Part shown: in pieces, positions 36,601-46,743 of the stretch
Numbering within the stretch: position 1 is the stretch's first letter
Layout of the letters: each line of letters starts with the position of its first letter
Assembly (NCBI RefSeq): GCF_964340395.1
Contig: NC_135551.1
Span: 5,461,963-5,525,962, forward strand
DNA length: 64,000 nt
Direction: 5' to 3'
DNA from: Glandiceps talaboti
Taxonomy: Eukaryota; Hemichordata; Enteropneusta; Spengelidae
Position numbers and translations under genes: made by a program
Notes under the pieces: model-generated
Told to the model about the DNA's origin: nothing
The model's input: the letters and a program-made list of their open reading frames with translations, nothing else
The model's database searches: none

Positions 36601-39600
36601 CATGATTTACTATTTATCTATGTCAAAGGTCATGATTTACTATTTATCTATGTCAAAGGTCATGATATACTATTTATCTATGTCAAAGGTCATGATTTAC
36701 TATTAATCTATGTCAAAGGTCATGATTTACTATTTATCTATGTCAAAGGTCATGATTTACTATGTATCTATGTCAAAGGTCATGATATACTATTTATCTA
36801 TGTCAAAGGTCATGATATATTATTTATTTATGTCAAAGGTCATGATATATTATTTATCTATGTCAAAGGTCATTATGCAAATACTATGGAACAGTTTGAT
36901 ATTCAGCGAAGTACCTGCTGGTTTTATTTACATGGTTGCCATGACAGCCACTGCCTATGAGTATCCCAAAGATAGCAAAGTGTTGACAGAAGCAGACTAC
37001 AGTAAGTGTGATGTCATTATTGTCAAATTTGATAATCTGGTACAGCTTTGAAGACAAATTATTTAATGTGTATGCCAAATAATTACGTAAAAGTCTTGCA
37101 CAATGTATACATGTTATTGTGAGATTGATATATGGGATGTTAAAATGATTAACATATATGCAAATTATTTACTGTGTAATTCATGTGTGCATGCAACATG
37201 ACCATAGGCTTGATATATATGTGTTTAATTAATAGACTAGTTTATTTTAGTAAATCAATAAATTATAAGGAGAGATATTCAAATAAAACACTGGTATAAA
37301 TTGTTGAATTACTTGGATAACCCTCAAAGTCAAAGCCTTGTTTTCAGTGGGGTCCAAATTATTGCGAGATTGATTTGTGTACTATGTATGTGAAATGGCT
37401 GTATGATGATAATGGTTTTGAATTGAATTGAATTGAAATTTATTTCATCAGATAACAAAAACAAAACAAGAAATAAATAAATAAATAATACATTACACTT
37501 TCAAAAAAATTGGACAAATGGAAATATACATGTGTTATCTAATGGGGACCATGAAAATAGTTCAGCAGAACTAGTCGTGTCCATGGCCCGTACATTCAAT
37601 TTTAGATTAATTCAAATTCATAAATGGACGCAACGAAGAAAATTAAGTCAAAAATAAACACAGCACGCATTCACGCACACTCATACACACACACGCACGC
37701 ACATGCATACATACGCATACACACACACGAGAAGAAATAAAGCAAAAACCAGAAATGTTGTAAAAACGCCAAAGAGTATAAATTAAGGTTGGTGTGTAGA
37801 ATTTAAAATATAATTTCTTAGTTCATTTTTGAACTGTTGCCTGGACATGTTAATTTTTAGGTGACTTGGTAAAGAGTTCCAGTGCTTTGTCGCTGCATAT
37901 TTGAAATTGTGTTGGGTGATGGTCAATTTTATCGATGGTGGACGAAAGTTACCACTGGAGGCTGAACGGTTTTGATATGTATGAATGGGACGGTCAAAAT
38001 ACTTTTCTATGTTGTGGGGATAACGATTATTTCTAAGATCATACACGAAAATACAGGAGGAAAATTTACTAAGTTGAAATATATTTAGAACATTAAGTTG
38101 GTTAAAAAGGGGTTCAGAGTGTGCGTTGAAATCAGTGAATGTTATCAAGCGGACAAATTTCTTTTGTAGTCGGAATATTGGGTCGAGAAGAGTTTGGTAA
38201 GTATTGCCCCAAATCTCTAAACAATATGTAAAGTGTGGTAAAATAAATGAATTATATATCATGATAAGGGTCGATCTGGGAACAAAGTGACGTAAACGTG
38301 AAATAATTCCTACTTTTTTGTTAACAACTTTGATGATATTTTCTATGTGAGATTTCCAAGAAAGAGAAGGATCAATAGAAACACCGAGGTAACTTGCAGA
38401 TGAAACTTGCTCTATCGTCGTACTGCCAACATAAAGATTACCTTCCAAAGTTATATTTCTCTGTGGCGTTTTAATCAACATGAAATTGGTTTTCCCTTCA
38501 TTAATAGTAAGTTTGTTAGCCATGCACCATCTAATCACATGTTGGAACTCTTCATTGATAGTGTTGAGGTTAAGTTTTGGGGAATACAATGGTCGAAATA
38601 AATTTGTATCATCGGCGAAAAGTCTGAAATTGAAATAGTTGGTGGAGTTGCAAATATCATTGATATAAATGAGAAAAAGGGTCGGGCCGAGAATTGATCC
38701 CTGAGGCACGCCACACTGGATTTGCTGTGGACTTGAAGATTTCCCGCCAACAATTACGGATTGATGACGTTTATAAAGGTAGCTACGAAACCAGTTTAGC
38801 GATTCACCCCTAATCCCATAGATATGTAACTTGCGTAATAAAATTTCGTGATTTATGGTGTCAAAAGCTTTCTTGAAATCGATAAATATTCCAAAGGTTG
38901 TATTTCCATTGTCCATCGTATTAGTTAATTCTGCGACAATGTCGACAAGGGCCAATTTAGTGCTGTAGCGTTTGCGAAAACCATACTGAATATCTGATAG
39001 GATGTTGAATTTGTCTAAATAGGAAACAATTTGCTTATTAACGATAATTTCGAAAATTTTGCTGAAAACAGGTAGTACTGAAATAGGTCTGTAATTCCCA
39101 ACGTTAAGAGGGGACCCCTTCTTATACAATGGTGTAACTTTTGCAAACTTAAGTGCCTCGGGGAACATTCCTTTGGTAAGTGACATATTAATAATATGCG
39201 AAAGGGGACTAGAAATGTGATTAGCTGCATGCTTGGCCAACAAGGGATGGATGAGATCGTAACCAGACGCTTTGTTTGTGTCAAGGGACAGTAATTCTTC
39301 TGCAATATCTTCAGCAACAACTGGTCTAAAAAAGAAAGAGTTGTTGTAATTTCCTGTTACGAACTGTTCAAAATCGATATCGGACGATATGTTAGATGCT
39401 AAGTTAGGACCAATATTTGTAAAAAAATCACAAAAAGTGTTAGCTATTTTTGTAGGGTCTGTTTCGATCTCATTTCTGTCTGGCAAATGCAACTTATTTG
39501 GTGTAGAATTCTTGTTCACATTTCTATTTAAAATGTCATTAATAACTTTCCAGGTTTTGGAAGAATTACCCGCTACAGAAGTGAATTTATTATAGAAATG

Positions 39601-42600
39601 ACGTCTCTTAGCAGCTCTCATGACACGTGTTAAAATGTTTCTGTACGTTTTATAGTATTCTTGTAAAACATTGTTCCTTGGCGACCGTTTAGTTTTAGAG
39701 AACAGTGTGTGTTTCTTTTTAATCGAAATGAGAATTCCCCTTGTCAACCAGGGTTTATGGAGAAATGACTTTCGCCCAGTTTTCGTGTTAAGGGGGATAT
39801 GTTTAGAGACTAAACTTTGGAATTTAGCGTAGAATAAATTATACGCCTCATCCGGGTTTGTGCTGTTGAAAACTGTCTGCCAGCTGACGTCATTCAGATC
39901 ACTAAGAAACGATTCACGATTGTAGCGGGAGAAGTTGAAACTGGTAAAAGAGCTATTTTCATTAAAGACATGCCTCATATTTTTGACAATTACAAATGTT
40001 GATAAGTGATCAGTTATATCAGTTTCAATGCAGCCACATTCTAAATAATAATCAGTTACATTTGTAAGCAGGTGGTCAATCGTAGTGCTTGTGACGTCAT
40101 TGACCCTTGTTGGAATGTTTATGGTTTGTTCAAAGTTGTATGAATGTATTAGGCTTGTGTAAGAAGTGGCTACATTAGAATTAGAATTGACATCAACATT
40201 AAAATCACCAAGAATAACACAATTCTTATTTTTAGACGAAATGTGATTTAAACAAATTTCAAAACTCTCAAGAAATTCGTTGATTGAAGTGTTTGGCCTC
40301 CTATAAATAACACCGACTACAACTGCTTTCTTATCAACAACGGTTTCTACAAAAAGTGACTCACAGTGTGTAATCTTGAGATCATGTATTCGGGAATGTG
40401 GTAATGACGTATGTACATACAAAGCAACACCACCACCCTTTGAATACTCTCGATTACAGGTGTGCAATTGGTATGATGGCAAGTCAAAAAGAGAGCAATC
40501 AACAATATTATTCAACCATGTTTCTGAAAGTGCGATAACGGAAAATTTATGTCGAAGGACATTTAACAATGAATGGAACTCATCAAAGTGTTTGTTTATG
40601 GACCTAATATTCAAATGAAAAGCTGAGAATGCTGGATGGTTGCTATTTAGACATTTACCTTGGTTGAAGTCATCTACGGAAAGTGAAGTACAACTTGATT
40701 TAATGACAGATTCTTGTGAACTCGTGTCCATGGAGAAATAAAGTTGTAAAGTCAAATGAACAATAACTGCAGGTATATATTACTTTATGCGGTGAATATC
40801 TTCTTCAGAATTTATCTTTATGACTGGCGACTCATCTTCTTTCCGAGCAAATATTTTACCATTCTGAGTCCATAGATACTTCCATCTTGCTTCTTTACGC
40901 ATTCTGTTCGCTCCACTAAACAACTTCTTACTCTTGATGGTTAACTGCTCATTTATGTAGACTCTGTTATTGTTCTGCCCTGAAGTTGTTAATCCCATGT
41001 CTGATGTCTTCTTGTTTTGTAAGAGTTTCTTTGCTTTATATATTCTGTTACGAACACTTCTTCTGGTGAACCGAACAATTATGGCGGGTGTCGATTGGTC
41101 TCTTCTCTTTGAAAGTCGATGGCTGATGTCAATCTCGCTCACTAATAGTGGTACACCAACATCTTCTGCCACTCTTTTCACGATGTCATCAGTGTTTTCT
41201 CCCTGGGATTCTGGTACTCCGTGTATTTCTAGATTATTCCGTCGTGTGTATTGCTGCAATTCTTCAATTTCGTTGTCTTTATCTTTGAGTTGTCTGTCTG
41301 TCTCTTCTACTTTCTGACGTAGGACTATGTTTTCTTCGAGGAGGTCTTGGACTTGGTTTCTAAAATCTTCGAAAAATGTGTTCATGTATGTGACGGAGTG
41401 CTGAAGTTGTTCTATTGTAGGTGCCATTAACGTGGTAATTTGGTAATTTGATAGACCCATCTATTCTCCCATTTATCATGTATTGACAAGATTGTCGAAA
41501 TTATTTAATATGATTTTAACACTTTGTTGATGTACATTATGGTATGAGGATGGATCATTTTCTCAACTATTTCCAAATAGAAAATGAAGGTAGAAATTTT
41601 GTAGCATGAAACCTTCACGTTGTCCATACTTCCTAAATTTATTTCAGATCCAAGTGCGGCTGACCAGATTAAAAATCATCTAGTACCCATTTCTACAGCC
41701 GTCCTTGTTCCCCTTCCTACAGGAATACCCCTTCCTTCCCTTTGGTTCAACTTAGATCATTCGTACCCCATTTTGATGTTTATGTTCACTACCTTAGTAC
41801 CAGCGTGCCCTCAAATGATAGCAAAAATGTTGTTGTTGTGAGTCAGAATGATAAAACTGTCATTTCTTGTGAGTCACCACATAGTAAGAGAAGGGGAACA
41901 CTAAATTTACTAGAAATTGTGTGCGTCAGTAGTGTATTAGAGGGTACGGTGCTTAGTACCTAACTTCTATGCACCAGTTGTTATGAAAATCCATAAACTT
42001 TGCTTGTCATCATATAATTCATGTTAAATATAATTGTATGCATAATTTGCTATCCTGAATGATAATTCTTTTGCTTCTTTTTGTCACTTCAAGATTTTGT
42101 ATGTAGTGGTTGTCATTGTAAAGTAGAACAGAGATGGACCGTAGACTCCACTCAAGCATTAGACATGTTTCAGAGTAAGCTATAGGCACTGCAATAATGC
42201 ATGTTATAATTACACCCTGCAGACACTGCTGTTCCACACCCTCCCATCACCTGAGTTATGCATGCTGTACAGTAACCCTGTCCTAATAGACCTGTTACCG
42301 GTTCCAAGATGCATTGCACATTTCTCCATACAACGCCATGTATTATGATGAGTTTGACGGTACCCTGAGTTCACCAGTCAAATTCTTCTGTCATTGATAG
42401 CATTTAGTCTTTGTTCTTTAAAATCTCGTCTTTCCATCATTTCCTGATAAAAATGTTATTTCAAACATAATAAAGAGTAAATGTAACAACATGAGCGATG
42501 CCCTCTCGTGCAATGCATCTTGGGAAGAAATCGACTATACACACCTCCCCAGATATTACTTACTGCATGTTGGAATTCAAGTCTTGTCATAATAAAAAAC

Positions 42601-45567
42601 ATACATCATAAACTTAGACTGTAGTAGTGAACATGTAATGCCGTTACCATAGTAACAGTTTGTATTGCTGTTGAGAACACGCTTACATTATTATTATGTC
42701 CTTGTGAATGAACTGTGATTATAATTTATGCTATTGTACCACTATATGTTACATAATGAAGAACTTTGGAAAAAAATTTGCTATATCAAAATCAAGAATG
42801 GTACATACAATGTCAATGACCATAGCTCTATACACTACTTGTGATTCAACACACTTTGTATCTTTGGACATCCAGAGACACCAAAAGAAAGACATCAAGT
42901 TAAAGTTGTCAATGAATATATTATTTCTGTTGACTCCCATGATGCAATGGCCCATAGCAAAGATACCCGATAAATGCACAACATCAACTTGATGTTTTTT
43001 TTTCTGAAATCGCAAGTAATTGTAGGTAATGTAAAATCATAAAATGATTCTCCAGAATCTATAATTTCAGTATGAACATGTCTGTTTCGTGGAGTAATGT
43101 TCCCTTTTATTTTGTCAAGAAGGCAAGAATTGAATTCCTATAATTTTATCCTGTTGTATTCGAAAACTAAGTTCTTTATTTTGGATTTGATTTACAGAGC
43201 ACACTGTCATAGTTTGAGTTGAGATTTGTTTGTGCTCTTCTGCACCACAGACTTCACTGATACTGGAAGTGCACTCGTTCCTGCATGATGTTATCACCAG
43301 CTGACAGTATCACTTTTTATTTTCACGATAATTTTAATGTCAGTGCAGCGTAAGCATGCCTTATTTATTTGATTTTACCCCAAAATAAGCAGCCATACAA
43401 ATTATATGAAAACTAATATTATCAATTCCTTGGCTTTAGTTGCTCACTTTCAAACTAACATATGAGAGAATGGTCAGGAGTAGTCTAAACCATATTTTGA
43501 GTTTCAATAACAGTGATTTTGATTTTAAGCATATATTAACACAATATAGTGAATGCTCTGATGTGTTCTATTAGTTAGAATAGACCTGTTGCCAGTTCTA
43601 GATGCATCGTGTGTCTCCCTGTGCCAACGCCACATGTGCAGGGAGACAACTTAGGGAGATGGTTGTCACCTGACCGTACCCTGGGTGTATACCACTAAAA
43701 ATCCAATCTGGCTAAAATATGATGTGGTGGATGCGGCTAGATATCTATATTTACCTCTATTTCGCTTTGTGTTGTTTGTTTTGTTCATGTCTATCACCCA
43801 AAACAAAACATACGATAGGAAGTGAAATAGAGGTAAATAAACACATCTAGCCACTTTCACCGCGTCAGATTTGAATCAAATTGAGTGAAATCGTACTATG
43901 TCACTGATGGCGTTTAGTCTTTAGTCTATAAAATCACTCACAATTAAAGACATCATCATGTCTTTCTATCATTTTATGATAAACATGTTATTTCAAACGT
44001 ATTCGTGGGCCTAACCGTAACAACGACTTAAATTATATTGTCACGTGTGATGCATCTTAGAACCGGAAAATCAGTTATTAACAAGACTAAGTGTTCTTTT
44101 GGTTTCAGTACTGCATTATGTTCACAGTGCCAGACTCTCACCACTGGGGGCTCTTTCATGAGACTGCCCAGATGAGAATCTGGGGAAACCACGTTTCAAC
44201 TTCCCCACCCAGGAGTAACGCAGTACATTTCTTGCAAGTCATGAAAAATGGATGTACTAAACTTTATGAGGCCTGTGTGTTGTAATTTAGATGTATCACT
44301 CGCTTGAGAAGTGATAACTTGTCGCAAAAGTACCCAAATTGTTTAGCATACAAGGTTGGACGGGAACTATTCCCCAGCATGCACTGCTCTAGAAGCTACT
44401 TCCTGCGGTGGTGAGTTGGAATCTCGTTTCTCTAGACTCTCGCGTGAGGAGGTCTCATAGACAGCGCCCCCAGTGGCGAGAGTCTGGGTAACCAAGACTA
44501 TCACAGTACAGGCTTTGCAATGTTTTCTGGTCATTATTATATAAAATATATTTATACAGTAACAGGTACATATCAAACTTTTATTATAGCAGATCTCAAT
44601 CTTTAAAAGAGAACTTAGTGACAAATGTACATACTGGTGATGATTGACTATGTCCATAGATATATTGTGACCACTATATTTTCGATTTATCACATATACC
44701 GTAAGTTAGATTAACCAACATATCCAATTCAGGAAGTTGGTTAGCAGGAGGTATATAAGATAAGTTACAATTCTTTTATTTCCCAATATTCTTCATTCAC
44801 CAAGTTACTTATCTGCATCAAAAAAATACCTGCCCTCTGGAGGATTTGAGGCAAGAAATCTAAATTCCAATATGCATACAATACAACATAATTCTGCCAG
44901 TTAGAAAAACAAAAGATTTCCATCGTTTAGCCACTAGGAGTGCTCTTCGGAAAAAAACAACTTTATATGGGGTGTGGTAGTGGAGTACTTATATACTTTA
45001 TAAAGTCACCCTTTCTATATATGTTTCATGTGAAGTCTTTAATTAACATTCTCAACCAGTCCTAATAAATAATTCTGTGTATAGTATTTCAAAAATGATT
45101 TAATTTTTCCGTAACTCGGGTAACTAATATGCAGTGCCAATTATTTTATTTCCGAAGAAAATTCTAAAAGAATCGCTCTTCAAATTCAATAACTAACTTA
45201 GAAGTTTTTAGCCAGTCAGTACTTCTTGTACATCAGCTACAGATACATGTACTTGCAATAGAGAACATTGCTCATTGCGAATATGTTATTGGTTTTATGC
45301 TCTGTAGCACTGAAAAGTTTTTTTCTTACTTTGGTATTTTACCTTGAGTGCATTGTCTAATATTTCTGTTTGTTTTTAGAAAACCAACAGCTGTTTTTAT
45401 TGGTGTGTGGATCTGTGATGTTTTTGTCTGAAAAACAAAAAATACTAGATCTCAAGTCTGGTGATGTTTTCTGTAAGTTAAAATACTGACCAGATACTAA
45501 GTGTATATTTTTATCATTAGCCATTGGACTAAGTTTGGAAAAGCTGAAGGCATGGATTTTGTCAGAC

Positions 45568-45615
<48 letters not shown>

Positions 45616-46167
45616 CGTGTGTGTGTGTGTGAAGTGCACATCATATGGGTTCAGCCAAAGGTTTGACATGCATGTCCAAATTTAAAGGCATAAAAAAGAC
45701 AAACTTAAATTGTTGACAGCTAGATAAAGCATACGACATACAGTAGTCAGATATCACCTGTAATCTGTCTTAATTTACAAGATTCACAAATAGTGTATTA
45801 TGAACCAAATCAGTGATAATTTCCAGTGCCGTAAACTTGAAATGATTGCCAAGAGTAAAGTACAATAGGGATGAAGAAGACACCCTGGTTCCAGAATTGA
45901 AACTAAAAGTTTGTTTTTATTACCATTGTAGGGAATTCAAAATGGCTGCCAGTATCAGGATATGTAAAGGCCAGAGAAGCGACCCTAGTTGTAAAGTTTA
46001 ATGCAAGTGCCATACAAGATGCACTGAAGACATACCCTGAATCTGTGTTGATACTGCCATCAAAACCATCGGAATTAATAGCAGGGACTGCTGGCAATGA
46101 CAGTGATAAAGATAAAGAAAATACTCAAATTGAGGAAGGTGACTCACAACAAATTGAAACAAAATAA
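26260..46167 (+). CDS. multi-exon protein with two to three cyclic-nucleotide-binding domains
   Basis: Exons with good GT-AG sites and matching phases: 26260-26494, 27196-27358, 27872-28034, 28321-28475, 29433-29509, 29890-29990, 34692-34805. Further exons are about 36907-37001 (5' edge uncertain), 41648-? (donor unresolved), 45380 to about 45471, and about 45931-46167 (stop). At least one join or exon between 41.8 and 45.4 kb is missing from this model. The start MGTTPS fits an N-myristoylation signal. The first CNB domain has [18 protein letters not shown] and a phosphate-binding cassette [16 protein letters not shown], in which the usual Arg after Pro is Cys. A second diverged domain follows (CILLRGKVKVL, LCLGEEG), and a third lies near the C terminus ([13 protein letters not shown]). 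The acidic C terminus ends IETK. Binding of cyclic nucleotide is not assured. The specific family is not recognised. Confidence 0.75.
27535..27672. repeat. (GT)n microsatellite in CNB-gene intron 2
   Basis: GT dinucleotides with GC-type variants. The Cys/Val and His/Thr ORFs across it are repeat translations. Confidence 0.95.
28130..28265. repeat. (CAC/CAT)n trinucleotide tract
   Basis: Interrupted CAC, CAT and TCA triplets in the intron just before exon 4. The Met/Val-rich reverse ORF is an artefact. Confidence 0.9.
28418..28685 (+). repeat. 69-bp tandem repeat made from exon end plus splice donor
   Basis: Four units with an exact 69-bp period. The first is the 3' end of exon 4 (coding [18 protein letters not shown]) together with its donor GTAAGT. 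The next copies lie in the intron, each with the GGAAA|GTAAGT donor; the last is cut by an element at 28686. Two more diverged copies follow at about 29133-29270. Each unit is 23 codons long and contains an in-frame stop after the donor. Confidence 0.9.
28686..29115. mobile_element. 430-bp MITE with TA target duplication
   Basis: Ends CAGGTAAAACATTGAG and, inverted, CTCGATGTTTTACCTG. Inverted arms of about 130-170 bp (both containing GCGTATCATACACATTTTAT) enclose a short centre. TA flanks both ends (28684-28685 and 29116-29117). The insertion site is inside the donor of an exon-derived repeat copy (gta|agtac). TA duplication and non-coding content fit a Tc1/mariner-driven MITE; that family assignment is inference. 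Confidence 0.85.
30028..32694. mobile_element. MITE (family A) split by a larger insertion
   Basis: Ends CAACTGCTGACATCAGAC and GTCTGATGTCAGCAGTTG are exact inverted repeats flanked by TA on both sides. The body has inverted arms that share TGGATTAATAACACTTGGCA. Without the insertion at 30348-32644 the element is about 370 bp. Related copies are at about 46343-46743, 56156-56320 and 62616-62912. Confidence 0.85.
30348..32644. mobile_element. 2.3-kb terminal-inverted-repeat DNA transposon inserted in the MITE
   Basis: Terminal inverted repeats CAGTCGGAACGCA at both ends, with a 3-bp target duplication TCC (30345-30347 and 32645-32647). It contains an internal direct duplication of about 180 bp (30939-31311, phrase TTATTTTGGGCGGTCAAGTT). 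Plus-strand open stretches begin at 31412 (MIVCSSKVL, then a hydrophobic helix ending LPASLPVG) and at 31531. None matches a transposase that I can recognise, so it is probably non-autonomous, perhaps carrying captured coding sequence. Confidence 0.75.
31520..34615. repeat. 1,548-bp tandem duplication
   Basis: 31520-33067 and 33068-34615 are nearly identical; the one difference I noticed is at 32592 (CACGTG) against 34140 (CATGTG). The unit covers the right half of the TIR transposon, the right end of the MITE and adjacent intron. It is therefore a later and very recent event, or an assembly duplicate. It also doubles a possible cryptic exon (from 32897 and 34445, beginning RYFNEHSK) whose phase does not fit the gene. 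Confidence 0.92.
34930..35770. mobile_element. foldback-type element with tandem repeats in both arms
   Basis: Inverted outer arms share ATCAGTGAGACTGATCACAA (left about 34980, right about 35725). Inside them, tandem units of about 60 bp (core CACAATAAAGATAACACA then ACACAGTGTCTGCT) occur about six times in the left arm (35023-35360) and about three times, reversed, in the right arm (35535-35690). The loop is about 35361-35525. Arms built of tandem repeats are the hallmark of foldback elements. Exact ends and target duplication were not found. Confidence 0.7.
36070..36874. repeat. 30-bp array, about 27 copies, each with a DR1-like site
   Basis: Unit TATTTATCTATGTCAAAGGT followed by CATGATTTAC. 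Variation is limited to a few positions (TTAA for TTTA, ATAC for TTAC). Each unit holds ATGTCA-A-AGGTCA, one mismatch from a nuclear-receptor DR1 element. The array stops about 30 bp before the exon at 36907. Because 30 is divisible by three, it stays open in frame ([10 protein letters not shown] repeats). I take this as non-coding. Confidence 0.93.
37783..40731 (-). CDS. LINE ORF2: AP-endonuclease and reverse transcriptase
   Basis: An open ORF of 982 residues from the ATG at 40731, which lies 48 bases after the ORF1 stop; the frame itself is open slightly further upstream. The N-terminal APE domain (about 45-260) shows [35 protein letters not shown] and DHLLT/DHLS. The RT domain (about 480-760) shows [45 protein letters not shown] and the catalytic FADDT (705-709). 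The C-terminal part includes SWKSHIENI and YCLEIWG blocks. It would nick the target and copy the RNA by target-primed reverse transcription. No break is visible, so the copy is young or active. Confidence 0.95.
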   Translation of the reverse strand: MDTSSQESVIKSSCTSLSVDDFNQGKCLNSNHPAFSAFHLNIRSINKHFDEFHSLLNVLRHKFSVIALSETWLNNIVDCSLFDLPSYQLHTCNREYSKGGGVALYVHTSLPHSRIHDLKITHCESLFVETVVDKKAVVVGVIYRRPNTSINEFLESFEICLNHISSKNKNCVILGDFNVDVNSNSNVATSYTSLIHSYNFEQTINIPTRVNDVTSTTIDHLLTNVTDYYLECGCIETDITDHLSTFVIVKNMRHVFNENSSFTSFNFSRYNRESFLSDLNDVSWQTVFNSTNPDEAYNLFYAKFQSLVSKHIPLNTKTGRKSFLHKPWLTRGILISIKKKHTLFSKTKRSPRNNVLQEYYKTYRNILTRVMRAAKRRHFYNKFTSVAGNSSKTWKVINDILNRNVNKNSTPNKLHLPDRNEIETDPTKIANTFCDFFTNIGPNLASNISSDIDFEQFVTGNYNNSFFFRPVVAEDIAEELLSLDTNKASGYDLIHPLLAKHAANHISSPLSHIINMSLTKGMFPEALKFAKVTPLYKKGSPLNVGNYRPISVLPVFSKIFEIIVNKQIVSYLDKFNILSDIQYGFRKRYSTKLALVDIVAELTNTMDNGNTTFGIFIDFKKAFDTINHEILLRKLHIYGIRGESLNWFRSYLYKRHQSVIVGGKSSSPQQIQCGVPQGSILGPTLFLIYINDICNSTNYFNFRLFADDTNLFRPLYSPKLNLNTINEEFQHVIRWCMANKLTINEGKTNFMLIKTPQRNITLEGNLYVGSTTIEQVSSASYLGVSIDPSLSWKSHIENIIKVVNKKVGIISRLRHFVPRSTLIMIYNSFILPHFTYCLEIWGNTYQTLLDPIFRLQKKFVRLITFTDFNAHSEPLFNQLNVLNIFQLSKFSSCIFVYDLRNNRYPHNIEKYFDRPIHTYQNRSASSGNFRPPSIKLTITQHNFKYAATKHWNSLPSHLKINMSRQQFKNELRNYILNSTHQP
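40780..41460 (-). CDS. LINE ORF1: coiled-coil RNA-binding protein
   Basis: 226 residues from the ATG at 41460; an internal Met at residue 12 is an alternative start. A coiled coil (about 20-75, [20 protein letters not shown]) is followed by an RRM-like segment ([11 protein letters not shown] at about 76-86, then [18 protein letters not shown]) and a basic C-terminal domain. In related LINEs this protein trimerises and coats the element RNA. ORF2 follows at once on the same strand, so reinitiation or a similar mechanism is expected. Confidence 0.9.
   Translation of the reverse strand: MGLSNYQITTLMAPTIEQLQHSVTYMNTFFEDFRNQVQDLLEENIVLRQKVEETDRQLKDKDNEIEELQQYTRRNNLEIHGVPESQGENTDDIVKRVAEDVGVPLLVSEIDISHRLSKRRDQSTPAIIVRFTRRSVRNRIYKAKKLLQNKKTSDMGLTTSGQNNNRVYINEQLTIKSKKLFSGANRMRKEARWKYLWTQNGKIFARKEDESPVIKINSEEDIHRIK
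41838..41945. repeat. dispersed repeat shared with 25970-26080
   Basis: Shares TCACCACATAGTAAGAGAA and flanking sequence with the region upstream of the same gene. It lies directly after the CNB-gene exon at 41648, which may be why that exon's donor is hard to place. Confidence 0.6.
42286..42530. mobile_element. small inverted-repeat element, copy 1
   Basis: Ends TTCCAAGATGCATTGCAC and GTGCAATGCATCTTGG are inverted. The interior shares CATTTAGTCTTTGTTCTTTA and GTTATTTCAAACATAAT-type phrases with a second copy at about 43580-44068. Non-coding MITE-like family. Confidence 0.7.
43580..44068. mobile_element. small inverted-repeat element, copy 2, with inner hairpin
   Basis: Ends AGTTCTAGATGCATCGTGTG and, inverted, CACACGTGATGCATCTTAGAACC are diverged from copy 1. 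An inner inverted repeat (GGCTAGATATC with TTTACCTCTATTTC at about 43735-43770, and its complement at 43826-43855) suggests a second small element inside the first. Confidence 0.65.
44122..44497. mobile_element. MITE-like element with GC-rich ends
   Basis: Inverted ends CCAGACTCTCACCACTGGGG (left) and CCAGACTCTCGCCACTGGGG (right, reverse complement). The arms stay alignable for about 75 bp (ATGAGACTGCCCAGATGAGA and ATGAGACCTCCTCACGCGAG). No ORF. Target duplication not certain. Confidence 0.75.
45571..45631. repeat. (GT)n microsatellite
   Basis: GT dinucleotide run in the last intron of the CNB-domain gene. Confidence 0.95.
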
Positions 46168-46342
46168 ATAGAATGATGGTGATGATGGTGATCCTGGCAA
46201 ATGATGCTATGTTGATATCTACACCAAGATGGTGTATAAACCATGTTTGTCGTGAGATTTCTAGGACAGTTCAAACGTCAGTGTAATATTGGATAGGACT
46301 GGTATCACTGCATCAATTAAGGTGATACAACAGCACAAACAA

Positions 46343-46743
46343 CAACTGCAGTACTAAATTTTAACATCAGACAGTGGACAAAAGGAACCTGTTACAAGTC
46401 ATGCAAGTGGGGAAAGTAAACAACTGAATTGGATTAATAACACTTGGCACAGAATGCTGGAAGTACAGAGACGTTTATTGGGAGGGTACATTCCATCATT
46501 TGATAAGAACAGTTTTATGGCCACTTTACATAACAGTTTCTGTACACAAACAAATGTTCAGTTCCCCTGACATATCATGTTCACATAAAGAGACCATAAA
46601 ACTGTTCTTATCAAACCATGGTGTGTAATAAAAGTCTCTGCCTTTCCAACATGTTGTGCCAAGTGTTATTAATCCAATTCATTTGCTTATTTTCCCTGTT
46701 TATAATGGGTTCTGTTCATCCATAGTCTGATATCTGCAGTATA
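46343..46743. mobile_element. MITE family A copy in the 3' region of the CNB gene
   Basis: Inverted arms share TTGGATTAATAACACTTGGC with the copy at 30028. The ends are more diverged (CAACTGCAGT left, ACTGCAGATATCAGAC inverted right). It lies about 180 bp after the stop codon, so it may be transcribed as a 3' UTR hairpin. Confidence 0.75.

Larger units (their letters stand above)
37420..41475 (-). mobile_element. LINE of the CR1/L2-like group, near full length, antisense in an intron
   Basis: Two open ORFs on the minus strand (ORF1 41460-40780, ORF2 40731-37783), a 3' UTR with a CA/GT-rich tract, and a 3' end made of a short TTCAA repeat (37421-37440) instead of poly-A. The pentamer tail, APE endonuclease and RT type fit the CR1/L2 side of the Jockey superfamily; the exact clade is uncertain. 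It lies in the intron between the CNB-gene exons at 36907 and 41648. Confidence 0.9.

Noticed and set aside
36710-37051. Repeat protein [10 protein letters not shown] joined to a real exon
   Set aside because: The frame is open only because the 30-bp unit is divisible by three. The true exon probably begins at or near 36907.
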